DNA of 41,825 bases from Cnuella takakiae (GCF_001953305.1 NZ_MTFE01000010.1:3431477-3473301); one strand, 5' to 3'; shown: positions 7,637 to 16,511, counted from the first letter of the stretch. Made by a program: numbers and translations. Notes: generated by a model from the sequence alone, not told the origin.

Positions 7637-10141
7637 ATGATGAAGACAGGCAAGCAAGGTGTTGCAGATTGGATTTTGGTACTGCTTTTTTTGATTTCAC
7701 CCTTTACCCCCGCCTTGGCCCAGAAAGTCATCAAGGGCAATATCAGGGAAGCACAGAGCGGCGAAACCATCCCATTTGCATCCATTCGTTTTAAGGCTTC
7801 GGGCTCCGGAATGCTCGCCGATTCGGCAGGTAGTTTTATGCTGCGCCTGTCGCAATGGCCCAAGGACACCTTGGAGATAACCTCTGTAGGCTTCCAGGAC
7901 TACCGCTATTTTGTTGACCCGGCACAGGTTGTGGGCGATACGCTTTTCCTCAACATCCGCATGATTGAAGGGCGGTTCAATACCGGCGTGACGGTAAGGG
8001 CAAAAGGAAACCGTGGACTGTGGATGTGGCGACGAATAGTACAGCACAAGGCCCAGAACGACCGCTATCGTTTTCGCAACTTCGGCTACGAGTTGTACAA
8101 CAAGCTGGAACTGGACATCAAAAACGTGAACAAGGAAAAGCTATCCGACAGCCGTATGCTGCGGAAGTTCCAGTTCATCTTCGACCAGATAGATACATCC
8201 GAAGGGGCGGCCTACCTGCCCGCTTATCTTACCGAGGCATTGTCGGATTATTATTATTCCAAAGAACCCCTGCGTCGCCGCGAAGTATTTAAGGCCACCA
8301 AGACACTTGGTTTTAAAAATGAAAGCGTTTCCAAGTTGCTGGGCGGCATGGACCAGAATGTAAACTTCTATAACAACTTTATTCCTGTTTTCGATAAGCA
8401 ATTTGTAAGCCCCATCTCAGACAATGGCGATGCTTATTACACCTATAAAATTGCAGATACCCAGTACGTGGCCGGCCGCAGGCTGGTGCATTTTTTCTTT
8501 ACACCGAAACGCAAGGGCGAAAACACTTTTGAAGGCGATTGCTGGGTTCAGGATACCAGCTTTGCCATCCAGAAGATGAACCTCCGGTTATCGAAGGAAG
8601 CCAATATCAATTTCCTCCACAAAATGAACCTGATACAGGAATACCAGCTGATCAACGACAGCACCTGGTTCCTGTCCCGGGACAAGTGGGTGATAGATGT
8701 GGCGCCTTTTGGCAAAAACAACCTTTCCTTTATCGGCCGGAAAACAACTACCTACCGCAACGTGGTAGTGAACGATGCTTACGTGGATGCGGAACTAGCT
8801 AAAAACAAGGTGCTGGAAGAATCGGTACTACCCGAGGTGGCCGCAGAAAAGCCGGATAGCTTCTGGATCGAAAGCCGCCACGAGGAGCTCACCAAATCGG
8901 AACAGGGCATCTACAATATGGTGGACTCGCTGATGAACATGCCGCAGTATAAAACCTATAGAAATACTCTCTACTTCCTGACGGTGGGATACAAAAACAT
9001 CGGCAATTACGAAATCGGCCCCTGGTTTAACTGGCTTAGCTACAACAGCTACGAAGGTTTCCGCACCCGCTTCGACCTGGGCACCAACACCCGCTTCAGC
9101 AAGCAGGTGTACCTGCACGGATACCTGGCTTATGGCTTTACCGACAGGCAGGTAAAGTTCCAGGCAGACGGACGCTACCTTTTTAAACGCAACCCACGCC
9201 GCCAACTATACCTCTCCTGGCGCAGGGATATCGATTTCGGGCAGAACTATTACGGGGATATAACACAGGACAACATATTTGCACTGGCCATCCGCAAGCA
9301 AGGAGTACCCATCAAGTTTATCAGCATAGAAGACAAACGTGCCGAATACACCCATGGCTGGCGCAACGGTTTTGCCGTTTCCCTTTCAGGCGTACATAAA
9401 ACCTTTAATCCCCTGCGCAACCTGCCACCCAAGGAACAGTTCCTTAAAGATCCACAAGCCGACCTGTCTACCTTTGAGGCCGGTGTGCGCATCCGCTATG
9501 CTTACCTGGAACGTTTCCTGGAGTCTACCTTCAGCCGCATCAGCCTGGGCTCAGTCTATCCTATTGTTGATTTCCGCTATACCCGTGGCATTTCGGGTGT
9601 AGGCAATAGCGGGTACGACTATTCCAGGCTATTTCTTTCCGTTTCCGATTACGCCAAGGTGGCGCCGTTGGGCAATATTTATTACAACCTGTTTGCAGGC
9701 CGTACGTATGGTAACCTTCCTTATATACTACTGGATGTTGCGCCGGGCAACGAAATATATTATTACAACCGCAATGCCTTCAACCTGATGAATCGTTACG
9801 AGTACATTCAGGACCGGTATGCGGGTGCTTTCTTTGAACACAATTATGGAACAGGCCTGTTCCGGTTCCTGCCTATTACCCGCAAGCTCAAGCTTCGCCA
9901 ATTGTGGACGGCTAAAGCCTTATGGGGCGGCTTATCGGAGGCCAATAAGGGGCTCAACTTCACCACCGGCCATCCATTCCGTTCTTTAGATGGCAAAACC
10001 TACCTGGAACTGGGTACCGGGGTGGACAATATTCTGAAAGTGCTCCGCCTTGATTTTGTTTGGAAAATTTTGCCCTGGGAAGTTAATACTGCTGCCCATC
10101 CCAGGTTTGGTGCTTTTGCCAGCTTCAAGGTCAATTTTTAA
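7637..10141 (+). CDS. DUF5686 / carboxypeptidase-regulatory-like outer-membrane protein (834 aa)
   Basis: The signal peptide ends TPALAQ near residue 29. Residues about 30-115 form a CarboxypepD_reg-like beta-sandwich (GETIPFASIRF, SGSGMLADSAGSFML, LEITSVGFQDY), the N-terminal domain common on Bacteroidota outer-membrane proteins. The long remainder matches the DUF5686 family pattern, with many alternating aromatic strands in the second half (for example YLHGYLAYGFTDRQVKF, RQLYLSWRRDIDFG). It ends in an aromatic C-terminus (FASFKVNF) typical of an outer-membrane beta-barrel. The family function is unknown. Two adjacent ATG codons (7637 and 7640) are possible starts. A 240-base gap separates it from the fibre set, so it is probably its own transcript. 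Confidence 0.85.
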   Translation: MMKTGKQGVADWILVLLFLISPFTPALAQKVIKGNIREAQSGETIPFASIRFKASGSGMLADSAGSFMLRLSQWPKDTLEITSVGFQDYRYFVDPAQVVGDTLFLNIRMIEGRFNTGVTVRAKGNRGLWMWRRIVQHKAQNDRYRFRNFGYELYNKLELDIKNVNKEKLSDSRMLRKFQFIFDQIDTSEGAAYLPAYLTEALSDYYYSKEPLRRREVFKATKTLGFKNESVSKLLGGMDQNVNFYNNFIPVFDKQFVSPISDNGDAYYTYKIADTQYVAGRRLVHFFFTPKRKGENTFEGDCWVQDTSFAIQKMNLRLSKEANINFLHKMNLIQEYQLINDSTWFLSRDKWVIDVAPFGKNNLSFIGRKTTTYRNVVVNDAYVDAELAKNKVLEESVLPEVAAEKPDSFWIESRHEELTKSEQGIYNMVDSLMNMPQYKTYRNTLYFLTVGYKNIGNYEIGPWFNWLSYNSYEGFRTRFDLGTNTRFSKQVYLHGYLAYGFTDRQVKFQADGRYLFKRNPRRQLYLSWRRDIDFGQNYYGDITQDNIFALAIRKQGVPIKFISIEDKRAEYTHGWRNGFAVSLSGVHKTFNPLRNLPPKEQFLKDPQADLSTFEAGVRIRYAYLERFLESTFSRISLGSVYPIVDFRYTRGISGVGNSGYDYSRLFLSVSDYAKVAPLGNIYYNLFAGRTYGNLPYILLDVAPGNEIYYYNRNAFNLMNRYEYIQDRYAGAFFEHNYGTGLFRFLPITRKLKLRQLWTAKALWGGLSEANKGLNFTTGHPFRSLDGKTYLELGTGVDNILKVLRLDFVWKILPWEVNTAAHPRFGAFASFKVNF

Positions 10142-10380
10142 ACAGACCGGCCAGTGCAGTTACATAGATGCGTGCATTAGCTATTATAGAAAGGATAATT
10201 CCGCAATGTATGTTTGGTAAGGAGGTAATTGTAAAAATTAGCCGCTGAGGAGCTTTATTTTGGAAGTATGAACAAGTGATTGAAGCAGGCCTTGTTTTGC
10301 CTTTTATCCCTGGTAGTACGGCAACCGATCTATAAAAGCGCCTTCTTAACGTCAGGTTGTTTTACATTTTCATTCCCATT

Positions 10381-10938
10381 ATGAATCTGCAAACAATGCC
10401 CATGCAACATCAAACAGCCGAAACCAATGCCAACAGGTTAACCATTGCTTTATTCAGCATCTACCTGGCTGCCTTGTGTTGGATATTACTGCTTAAATTG
10501 GGCGTTAAGTTTTCGTACATGAATAACAGGCGGGTAAACCTGGTTCCTTTTCGCAACATACTACAAGACCATGGCAGGATCGCCAACAGTGAGATCCTCA
10601 TGAATGTCTTGATCTTTGTTCCCCTGGGCTTATATGCAGGAATCCTGTTTTCCAGGTGGAGTTTTAAGAAGAAAGTCCTGTTCTTTTTCCTGGTAAGTTT
10701 TATTGTTGAAAGCCTGCAATATATCCTGGCCATTGGTTCGTTTGATGCTACGGATATTATCACCAATACCACCGGCGGCATCCTTGGTTTATTGACCTAC
10801 ATCATATTGGCCAAAACCTTAAACAACCGGTTTAAAGCACAAAAAGTCATCAACATAATTGCAGTCTTGGGAACCGTATTGATGGTCCTTTTTTTAGGCT
10901 TGCTGAAATTGAACATGCTCCCGGTAAGATACCAGTAA
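10381..10938 (+). CDS. VanZ-like membrane protein (185 aa)
   Basis: A small integral membrane protein with about four hydrophobic segments: ALFSIYLAALCWILLLKL, EILMNVLIFVPLGLYAGIL, KVLFFFLVSFIVESLQYIL and a C-terminal pair. The stretch VNLVPFRNIL, then NVLIFVPLG, then SFIVESLQYI and FDATDIITNTTGGILG is the VanZ-family signature. VanZ was named for teicoplanin resistance in enterococci, but most relatives have no demonstrated role. The start is set at ATG 10381; an in-frame TTG at 10357 and ATGs at 10396 and 10402 are alternatives. It stands alone on the plus strand. Confidence 0.85.
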   Translation: MNLQTMPMQHQTAETNANRLTIALFSIYLAALCWILLLKLGVKFSYMNNRRVNLVPFRNILQDHGRIANSEILMNVLIFVPLGLYAGILFSRWSFKKKVLFFFLVSFIVESLQYILAIGSFDATDIITNTTGGILGLLTYIILAKTLNNRFKAQKVINIIAVLGTVLMVLFLGLLKLNMLPVRYQ

Positions 10939-11148
10939 GTAATGGCTAGTTACCTACTGATACAGTACATAACTACCCTAAACAGCACCAATATTTTTCA
11001 AACCTGCGGAAAAAGGATCCTTTGATTTGGTAAGATGATCAAGGTTGGGTATACAGCAGGAAGGTTTTTTAAAGAAAGTTCTCTCCTGCTTTGCTTACAC
11101 CTGTTTCTTTGGCGCTGTTTTTTCACTCTTTCCGGTAAATACCTGACC

Positions 11149-11343
11149 ATGGAAAACAAACCTTTAAAGGCAGACCCACACGATCACCACAACCAATTAC
11201 CAAAAGATGTACTGAACACCGCCCAGGACCCGGACTCTTTCCGTGATCCTTTAGAGGTGGAAAAAGAAAAGGACCCCAACATTGAAAGACTTACGCCACA
11301 GACAAACCGACAGGATCAGCTCCCTGGTAAAAAGGATGTATAG
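11149..11343 (+). CDS. Small hydrophilic, probably disordered protein (64 aa)
   Basis: From ATG 11149 (MENKPLKADPHDHHNQLPKD) to a stop directly before a strong hairpin terminator. It is rich in D, E, K, N, P and Q, with no hydrophobic core, cysteine or signal sequence, so it is probably unstructured. An in-frame upstream start at 11035 would add a hydrophobic stretch (SLLLCLHLFLWRCFF) unlike the rest; the shorter form is preferred. Another small protein of similar character lies at 18240-18440. Function unknown. The terminator supports that the unit is really transcribed. Confidence 0.55.
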   Translation: MENKPLKADPHDHHNQLPKDVLNTAQDPDSFRDPLEVEKEKDPNIERLTPQTNRQDQLPGKKDV

Positions 11344-11344
11344 C

Positions 11345-11374
11345 AAAAAAGGATTCCAAATGGAATCCTTTTTT
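11345..11374. terminator. Bidirectional hairpin terminator
   Basis: A-run plus GGATTCC (to 11357), loop AAAT, then GGAATCC plus T-run to 11374. It is symmetrical, so it can end both the rightward small gene (stop 11343) and the leftward run whose last stop is at 11393. Confidence 0.85.
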
Positions 11375-11392
11375 GTTGGCCTGTTTTCAAAA

Positions 11393-11755
11393 TCAGGCGT
11401 TTGTATTGTTGCTGCTCACTTTTTTGTGGATCTCAACATTCTGGAAAAACGCACCGGTATTGTCATCGGCATATAAACCATAGGCATCTACCAGGGTTCC
11501 GCGGTGGCCATCGGTAGTTTCAATGGCATAAAGGATAGACATATCATCCGGATTGGATGGGCCCTCAAAGCGGAAAAAGTTGACGGCTTTCACTTCTTCG
11601 GGTTTGTACTTGCGGCCATTGCCATCATCGAGGCTCACCAGCCGGTCCTGTTCTACCCGGTATTGTTCGGTATATCCTTCCGACTCCAGGCGGTTCATAC
11701 ATTTCTGGAGATCGGTCATATACGTAGTTCTGTCGTTGGCTGCAGATGGTTCCAT
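11393..11755 (-). CDS. Conserved small Bacteroidota protein, often labelled phosphoribosylpyrophosphate synthetase-like (120 aa)
   Basis: The start is set at ATG 11755 (MEPSAANDRTTYMTDLQKCM); 11794 and 11719 are alternatives. The core pattern, a short helix (LQKCMNRLESEGYTEQYRVEQ) followed by VNFFRFEGPSNPDDMSILYA and GTLVDAYGLYAD, is one I recognise from small conserved Bacteroidota proteins. These are sometimes named phosphoribosylpyrophosphate synthetase, but no PRPP-binding loop or other enzyme motif is present, so that name should not be trusted. It is the last gene of a six-gene minus-strand run, 85 nt after the fatty-acid hydroxylase gene, and ends at the shared bidirectional terminator. 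Confidence 0.7.
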   Translation of the reverse strand: MEPSAANDRTTYMTDLQKCMNRLESEGYTEQYRVEQDRLVSLDDGNGRKYKPEEVKAVNFFRFEGPSNPDDMSILYAIETTDGHRGTLVDAYGLYADDNTGAFFQNVEIHKKVSSNNTNA

Positions 11756-11840
11756 ATTTCTCGTTTTATCATATATAGGCATAAGCTGTGCCAACCTGCT
11801 GTGCCTGTTTTTGTTGTTGAAAACTGCTTAATAAATTCAA

Positions 11841-12797
11841 TCAAGCTGCCTCTTCCGCAGCTGCTTCCAGCACATTCTCTGTAGCAGGCACGGGGCTTTT
11901 CTTAACCCGGGCAATATCAATCGGGTCACCAAAAAGAAAAAACAGTTTACTCCGCCAGCCCTGGGCTTGTTTTATATCCTGCCACATCTCTTTGTACTCG
12001 TGGAAATTAATGTACAGCGGGTTGGCTTTGTCTTCAATATTGGAAGTAATGCCATACACGGGTTGCTCCGTCTCGGCTTGGTAGGTTCCAAACATGCGAT
12101 CCCAAATGATAAAGGTGGCCCCGTAATTTTTGTTGATGTACAGCTCCTGCGAGCCATGGTGCACCCGGTGGTTGGAAGGGGTAGCAAAAATGTACTCGAT
12201 GGCAGGATGCAATTTGCGGATATACTCGGTATGTACCCAAAACTGGAACAACACGGCAATCTGGTTCACCACGAAAAAGATAATGGGATGAAAACCGATC
12301 AGTGCCACCGGCAAAAAGAAGATCAGTTTCAAATGCTGCACCCAGCTAAGGCGGAAAGAAACGGTCAGGTTGTAAAACTCGCTACTATGGTGTACTACGT
12401 GGGTTGCCCACCAAAACCTTTGCTGGTGCGATATGCGGTGTGCCCAGTAGCTGCATAAATCGAATATGATGTAACAGGGAATAAAGGTCCACCAGTTAAA
12501 AGCCATCCGCCAGGGAAGGGCGTTGTACATCCCGATCACCAGGTAAAACAAGGAAACCTTCAGCAGGAAATTTATGATGACATTACCCACCCCAACACAG
12601 ATGGAGCCAATGGTTTCTTTTTTATCGTACAGGTGCCGGTTTTGGCGGTACGAAATAAACCACTCCAACAGTACAAAGAAGAACATGATAGGCGCGGCCC
12701 AGATGATGATATTGGGCGAGCGGTCTTCAATTTCATGAATGAGGGATAAGGGTATTTCGGGCGCACCAAACAGAGGGCCGGAGAGCAGAGTCCACAT
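11841..12797 (-). CDS. Sterol desaturase / fatty acid hydroxylase family protein (318 aa)
   Basis: A membrane di-iron oxygenase of the FA_hydroxylase superfamily. The histidine clusters that bind the two irons are present: HRISH (120-124), HVVHH (133-137) and HRVHH (210-214), with an added H at 189. Hydrophobic segments near 30-50, 65-92, 100-116 and 155-188 anchor it in the inner membrane. Family members hydroxylate or desaturate sterols, fatty acids, carotenoids or ether lipids; the substrate here cannot be told from sequence. It lies in the minus-strand run, 106 nt downstream of the DUF3606-like gene. Membrane-lipid modification would fit an envelope-stress setting (inference). Confidence 0.9.
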   Translation of the reverse strand: MWTLLSGPLFGAPEIPLSLIHEIEDRSPNIIIWAAPIMFFFVLLEWFISYRQNRHLYDKKETIGSICVGVGNVIINFLLKVSLFYLVIGMYNALPWRMAFNWWTFIPCYIIFDLCSYWAHRISHQQRFWWATHVVHHSSEFYNLTVSFRLSWVQHLKLIFFLPVALIGFHPIIFFVVNQIAVLFQFWVHTEYIRKLHPAIEYIFATPSNHRVHHGSQELYINKNYGATFIIWDRMFGTYQAETEQPVYGITSNIEDKANPLYINFHEYKEMWQDIKQAQGWRSKLFFLFGDPIDIARVKKSPVPATENVLEAAAEEAA

Positions 12798-12903
12798 GAT
12801 TAAATATTATACGGGCTACCAATCAGAGGGTAAAGGTTTGATAATTATTGAGAAGGCACCCGCTGTAAGATAATATCCTTCAACTGGTGCAACAGAAATA
12901 AAA

Positions 12904-13092
12904 TCAACAGCGGTTGTACCGGTCCCGTATATACTCTGCTACATCCTCCGGGTCGGCGCCTACTTCCTGAACTGCCCGCAATATGTCTTCCAGCGCGCAA
13001 TCCAGCTTGCGGGAAAGCCGGCTCAGGGTATCTTCATCAATGTTGCGGCAGTTGTATCGGTCGGACAATGCAGGGGAATGGCTATGGTACAT
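12904..13092 (-). CDS. DUF3606-like small protein (62 aa)
   Basis: A 62-residue protein starting MYHSHSPALSDRYNCRNIDE. The core, LSRKLDCALEDILRAVQEVG followed by ADPEDVAEYI, fits the DUF3606 pattern: a mixed helix-helix domain of about 55-60 residues with a conserved cysteine after K. The domain has no known biochemical function and is common in stress- or rhizosphere-associated genomes. It sits in the middle of the minus-strand run. Confidence 0.7.
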   Translation of the reverse strand: MYHSHSPALSDRYNCRNIDEDTLSRLSRKLDCALEDILRAVQEVGADPEDVAEYIRDRYNRC

Positions 13093-13161
13093 GGGTAAGG
13101 CTTTGCGCCTACTATGCTAAAATCATACCGCACAGGTTTGGGCAGCTGATCATCTGTATTG

Positions 13162-13539
13162 TTACAATGAGTTGGGCCCCAATACCCCCCTTCGGCTGGG
13201 TTCTTTACTGGTAAATAAAGAGGCAGCTATTTCAAATATTCCAAACACCAGGTGGGGCCAGAATACCAGGTCGGCAAATCCAAAAAGCCAAGGCGAAACC
13301 GCCAGCAAGATGCCGGCTCCCAGGTCAAGCTTCAGGTGGGTTGCCATAGAAAGCGTGCGAAATGCGCCCCACTCGTAATCGGTCCAGACACTATACACTA
13401 CCATACCCGCACCCAACAGGAAGGGCACCCAAAAGTCGGCACCCATTTCAGTGGTCCACAAAAAGAAGGGCGAAAAGACGAGGGCAATTCCGGTAAGATA
13501 GTCCAGCAGACCATGAATTTTGGTGGGTAAAAATCGCAT
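13162..13539 (-). CDS. SPW-repeat membrane protein (125 aa)
   Basis: A small inner-membrane protein with four hydrophobic segments. It carries two SP(W/F)-type motifs: SPFFLW near residue 23 and SPWLFGFAD near 81-89, each preceded by a short helix (DYLTGIALVF, DLGAGILLAV). This internal repeat is characteristic of the SPW family (PF03779), whose function is unknown. It is part of the minus-strand run, 87 nt after the LLM oxidoreductase gene. The C-terminus is short and charged (SKEPSRRGVLGPNSL). Confidence 0.85.
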   Translation of the reverse strand: MRFLPTKIHGLLDYLTGIALVFSPFFLWTTEMGADFWVPFLLGAGMVVYSVWTDYEWGAFRTLSMATHLKLDLGAGILLAVSPWLFGFADLVFWPHLVFGIFEIAASLFTSKEPSRRGVLGPNSL

Positions 13540-13626
13540 AAAAGAGGTTTTTTAGTTATTGATATGCTTACAACTTTCTGCAAGACAAGACTGTGAGGAA
13601 GGCCAAATTTCCTGCCACTAAAAACC

Positions 13627-14613
13627 TCAAGCAGCTTGCATGGCCTTAGTTTCCGCTTGGAGCACAGGAAGTACAGAACGGCCGAAATCAGAGATAAACA
13701 GTTCTTGTTCCCGGTTCACATTGTGCAGGATGATGCGTTCAAAACCCAGCGAGATATCGCTCCGGATCCACTCCAGGTGCTCCTCGAGGTCAGCGGAAAT
13801 ACGGACCATTTCTTTTACCTCATCTGGTTGTACAAAGGCTCCCACCGCATCAAATTGGGGCACCGTAGCCAAGTCGCCAAGCACTGTACCGGAAAATATA
13901 TTTGTCCGCCACTGGTCGTGGGCACCTGCAAGGGCTTGCTCATAGCTCTTGTGATATGACAACTGGCATTTCAGGTACATGGGTTTACCTTCTCCCCCAC
14001 CCTCCTTGAAAGCCTGTACCGTTCTTTTCAACTCTTCATAAGGTTTGTGGATGGTAATCATGCCATCTGCCCAACTGCCTGCCCACCGGGCGGTTTCTTC
14101 TGTAACGGCCGCGCAGAGTAAAAGGGGTTTCTGTTTAGGCAGGGTGTACAAACGGGCATTTTCTACTGTCACCCTTCCATGGTGGGTTACGGTTTCGCCC
14201 ACCAGCAGCCGTCGCATTACCTGCACACATTCTTCCAGCCGTGCATTGCGTTCCTCCTTGATGGGCCACTTTTCGCCCGTTATGCTTTCGTTTAATGCCT
14301 CACCGCTGCCCAGTGAAATCCAGAACCGGCCGGGGAAAAGCTCACCAAGGGTGGCTACCGCTTGTGCCACCACTGCTGGATGGTACCGGTAGCCAGGAGT
14401 ACAAACCACGCCGTAAGGCAGAGCCGTTGCCTGCATGGCGGCGCCCAGCCAGGCAAAAGAAAACCCGCTTTGGCCCTGCCGCTCGCTCCAGGGATGAAAA
14501 TGATCAGAGGAATTGATGGCGCCAAAACCTGCTGACTCAGCCATTTGTGCCAACCGCAGCAGTTCGCTGGGTGCAAATTGTTCGTGTGATGCGTGGTAGC
14601 CTATTATTGCCAT
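13627..14613 (-). CDS. LLM-class flavin-dependent oxidoreductase, TIGR03885-like (328 aa)
   Basis: A TIM-barrel luciferase-like monooxygenase-fold protein. The start is set at ATG 14613 (MAIIGYHASHEQFAPSELL), which matches the family N-terminus; an upstream in-frame start at 14655 adds 14 residues. Recognisable elements are the substrate-entry segment SSDHFHPW, GYRYHPAVVAQAVATLGELF, and FWISLGSGEALNE of the flavin/F420 barrel. The family was defined as probable non-F420 flavin enzymes in organisms lacking F420, so FMN is the likely cofactor (family knowledge). The substrate is unknown. It lies 58 nt downstream of the CvpA-CAP gene. Confidence 0.85.
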   Translation of the reverse strand: MAIIGYHASHEQFAPSELLRLAQMAESAGFGAINSSDHFHPWSERQGQSGFSFAWLGAAMQATALPYGVVCTPGYRYHPAVVAQAVATLGELFPGRFWISLGSGEALNESITGEKWPIKEERNARLEECVQVMRRLLVGETVTHHGRVTVENARLYTLPKQKPLLLCAAVTEETARWAGSWADGMITIHKPYEELKRTVQAFKEGGGEGKPMYLKCQLSYHKSYEQALAGAHDQWRTNIFSGTVLGDLATVPQFDAVGAFVQPDEVKEMVRISADLEEHLEWIRSDISLGFERIILHNVNREQELFISDFGRSVLPVLQAETKAMQAA

Positions 14614-14671
14614 GAGGAGTGATAAATATTTATGAGGTTGATTCTTATTGGTCAAAAAAAGCAGTCCAGCA

Positions 14672-15628
14672 TTAATTCCTGAAATTCTGGGTGATCATAA
14701 GGCCATAAAAGCCACCATCCAAAACAGCAATGCCCACCCTTCGGAAGGCAGGGTTGAGGATATTTGCACGGTGGCCGGGCGACTGCATCAGCCCGGTATG
14801 ACAGCGGTTGAGGCTGGGCCCAAGGGCCAGGTTTTCGCCTGCTGTAATAAATGGCACCTTGAATTTGCGAATCCTATCCGCGGGGCTTAGGCCTTCGGGG
14901 TTGATATGGGCAAAATAGCCGCGGGTAAACATATCTTTCGAATGAGCCCTGGCAACAGGCAGCAACTGCGGATCAGCTTTCAGCGGCTGCAACCCCGCTT
15001 TTATCCGTTCCTCGTTAACCAGTTGCAACATTTCACGTTCCAATTCGGGACGGGCTGTTGCGGTTTTCACCTTAAAGGCAAGATCTACCGACTCGTGGCT
15101 GCCTTCGCCGGCAGGCATCCGTACCACTGCCTTACCCAAAGCATCCTTAAGGTTTGGGCTGAGCGACCGCTCCAGCCAACCTGCCTGTCGGCTAAGTGAA
15201 AGCGCCAGGGTACTGTTGCGTGCAGCATCGGTCAGCAGGCTTTTGATGGGCAGAGCCAGCAATAAGGCTGCTATAATGGTTGCCGAAATCCAACCCCGCA
15301 ATATCCCAGGCAAGATGCCCAGGGCTTTGTTGATGCCGCTGGCATGTGCGCCGGGATCCACTTCCCGCAAAAAAGCGTGCAATAATGCCGACAAAAGCAG
15401 GTGCACCACCAAGACCGTAACCAGCAAGGCTACCGGTACTGACCAGGTACCCAGTGCAGGAATCCAGCGCTCAAGCAGTCCTACCGCCTCATCAAACAGG
15501 GATAATCCAATCAGCAGGCTGCCCAGCCAGGTGATCAGGGTTACCCACCCCTCTATAAAGCCCCGCCTGAACCCGCCGATTACAGAAAACAGCACAATGG
15601 CTCCAAGCAATATGTCAACGGTGTTCAT
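14672..15628 (-). CDS. CvpA-CAP fusion protein (318 aa)
   Basis: Two domains. Residues about 5-140 are a CvpA (colicin V production-like) membrane domain with four hydrophobic helices, including the motif GGFRRGFIEG. Residues about 195-318 are a CAP/SCP domain: LVNEERIKAGLQPL, ARAHSKDM (H229), YFAHINPEG (H241), AGENLA (E265) and SPGHRANILNPAFRRVGIA. The histidine and glutamate residues expected for the CAP cavity are present. CAP domains in bacteria are extracytoplasmic and poorly understood; the membrane half should place it at the outer face of the inner membrane. It is the first gene of the minus-strand run, so its promoter would drive the set (inference). Confidence 0.9.
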   Translation of the reverse strand: MNTVDILLGAIVLFSVIGGFRRGFIEGWVTLITWLGSLLIGLSLFDEAVGLLERWIPALGTWSVPVALLVTVLVVHLLLSALLHAFLREVDPGAHASGINKALGILPGILRGWISATIIAALLLALPIKSLLTDAARNSTLALSLSRQAGWLERSLSPNLKDALGKAVVRMPAGEGSHESVDLAFKVKTATARPELEREMLQLVNEERIKAGLQPLKADPQLLPVARAHSKDMFTRGYFAHINPEGLSPADRIRKFKVPFITAGENLALGPSLNRCHTGLMQSPGHRANILNPAFRRVGIAVLDGGFYGLMITQNFRN

Positions 15629-15768
15629 CGCAACCTTTTTTCACAAGTACCAAGACAAAAAACATGCAATGCCTTGCTGGGGCCTATACACCCCAAATAC
15701 CAGATCACCAGGAAACGAAGATTTTAAGTAAAACACAGCCAAAGGATCTTACCAACGGCAAAAAAAAA

Positions 15769-15791
15769 CCGCACCGGCAGCGCCGGTGCGG
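15769..15791 (-). terminator. Rho-independent terminator of the DUF4397 gene
   Basis: Perfect 10-bp stem (CCGCACCGGC at 15769-15778, GCCGGTGCGG at 15782-15791) with a 3-nt loop. On the minus strand it is followed by eight T residues. It lies 25 nt beyond the stop of the gene at 15816-16511. Confidence 0.92.
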
Positions 15792-15815
15792 ATAAACAAA
15801 AGCGAACAGAACTGA

Positions 15816-16511
15816 TTAATTGTTAGCGATCACCTGGGCGCCAAGAGCCTGTGCACCGGTACCGCCTACATTACCACGGGCAAAAACGGTGTAGATCTTT
15901 CCGGCAGTTACGGCCACATTGGGCAGGGCCAGCACCACGGTATTGGTTCCGGCAAGGCGTACCTCCAGGTTATAGGTTCCTGCGTCTACAGGAGTAAAGG
16001 CAGAAAGGGAAGTATTTGCCGACTGGTCGTTGAAGGCCCGGTTAGCAAAAAGTACAGGTCCGCCGGTTACGGCAATATCCACTGCCGGTGCATTGGGACT
16101 AAAATGCAGGAATCGAAGATGTGCTTTTCCAGCGGCAGGTGTTGCCAGGTTGTCTTCCAACACAGCAGCCTTTAATTTGCTGACACTGTCGATGGCAAAA
16201 ACAGAGTACACTTTACCACCTTCAAAGTTGAGGTTGGCATCAATCACGTTTACATTGGTACCGGCAGGCGACACTTTTACATTATTGCTGCCTGCGTTAA
16301 CTGCCACATACGGGGTATTGCTGGGAAAGGCCAATGCCTGGACGGCCACTTGGTTATTTACCCGGATATCAACTGCAGGAGCATCGGGGGAGGCATGCAA
16401 CACCATTACACGGGGCGGAACGACTTCACCTTCGCCATTATCGGTTTTAGAACAGCTGGCGAGGGCGCCAAGGAAAAATGTAGCTAATGCCAAACGGAAC
16501 ATTGGTTTCAT
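15816..16511 (-). CDS. DUF4397 lipoprotein (231 aa)
   Basis: The signal peptide with lipobox LASC (cysteine at about residue 20) marks it as an SPII lipoprotein. Two DUF4397-type repeats follow. The first begins VMVLHASPDAPAVDIRVNN and the second LRFLHFSPNAPAVDIAVTG; each continues with a Y-V or Y-L-V strand and a GKVYSVFA / GKIYTVFA ending. The fold is beta-rich with no catalytic motif. Function unknown; relatives are common surface lipoproteins in Bacteroidota and some Firmicutes. It has its own strong terminator and is 177 nt downstream of the S41 protease gene. Confidence 0.88.
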   Translation of the reverse strand: MKPMFRLALATFFLGALASCSKTDNGEGEVVPPRVMVLHASPDAPAVDIRVNNQVAVQALAFPSNTPYVAVNAGSNNVKVSPAGTNVNVIDANLNFEGGKVYSVFAIDSVSKLKAAVLEDNLATPAAGKAHLRFLHFSPNAPAVDIAVTGGPVLFANRAFNDQSANTSLSAFTPVDAGTYNLEVRLAGTNTVVLALPNVAVTAGKIYTVFARGNVGGTGAQALGAQVIANN

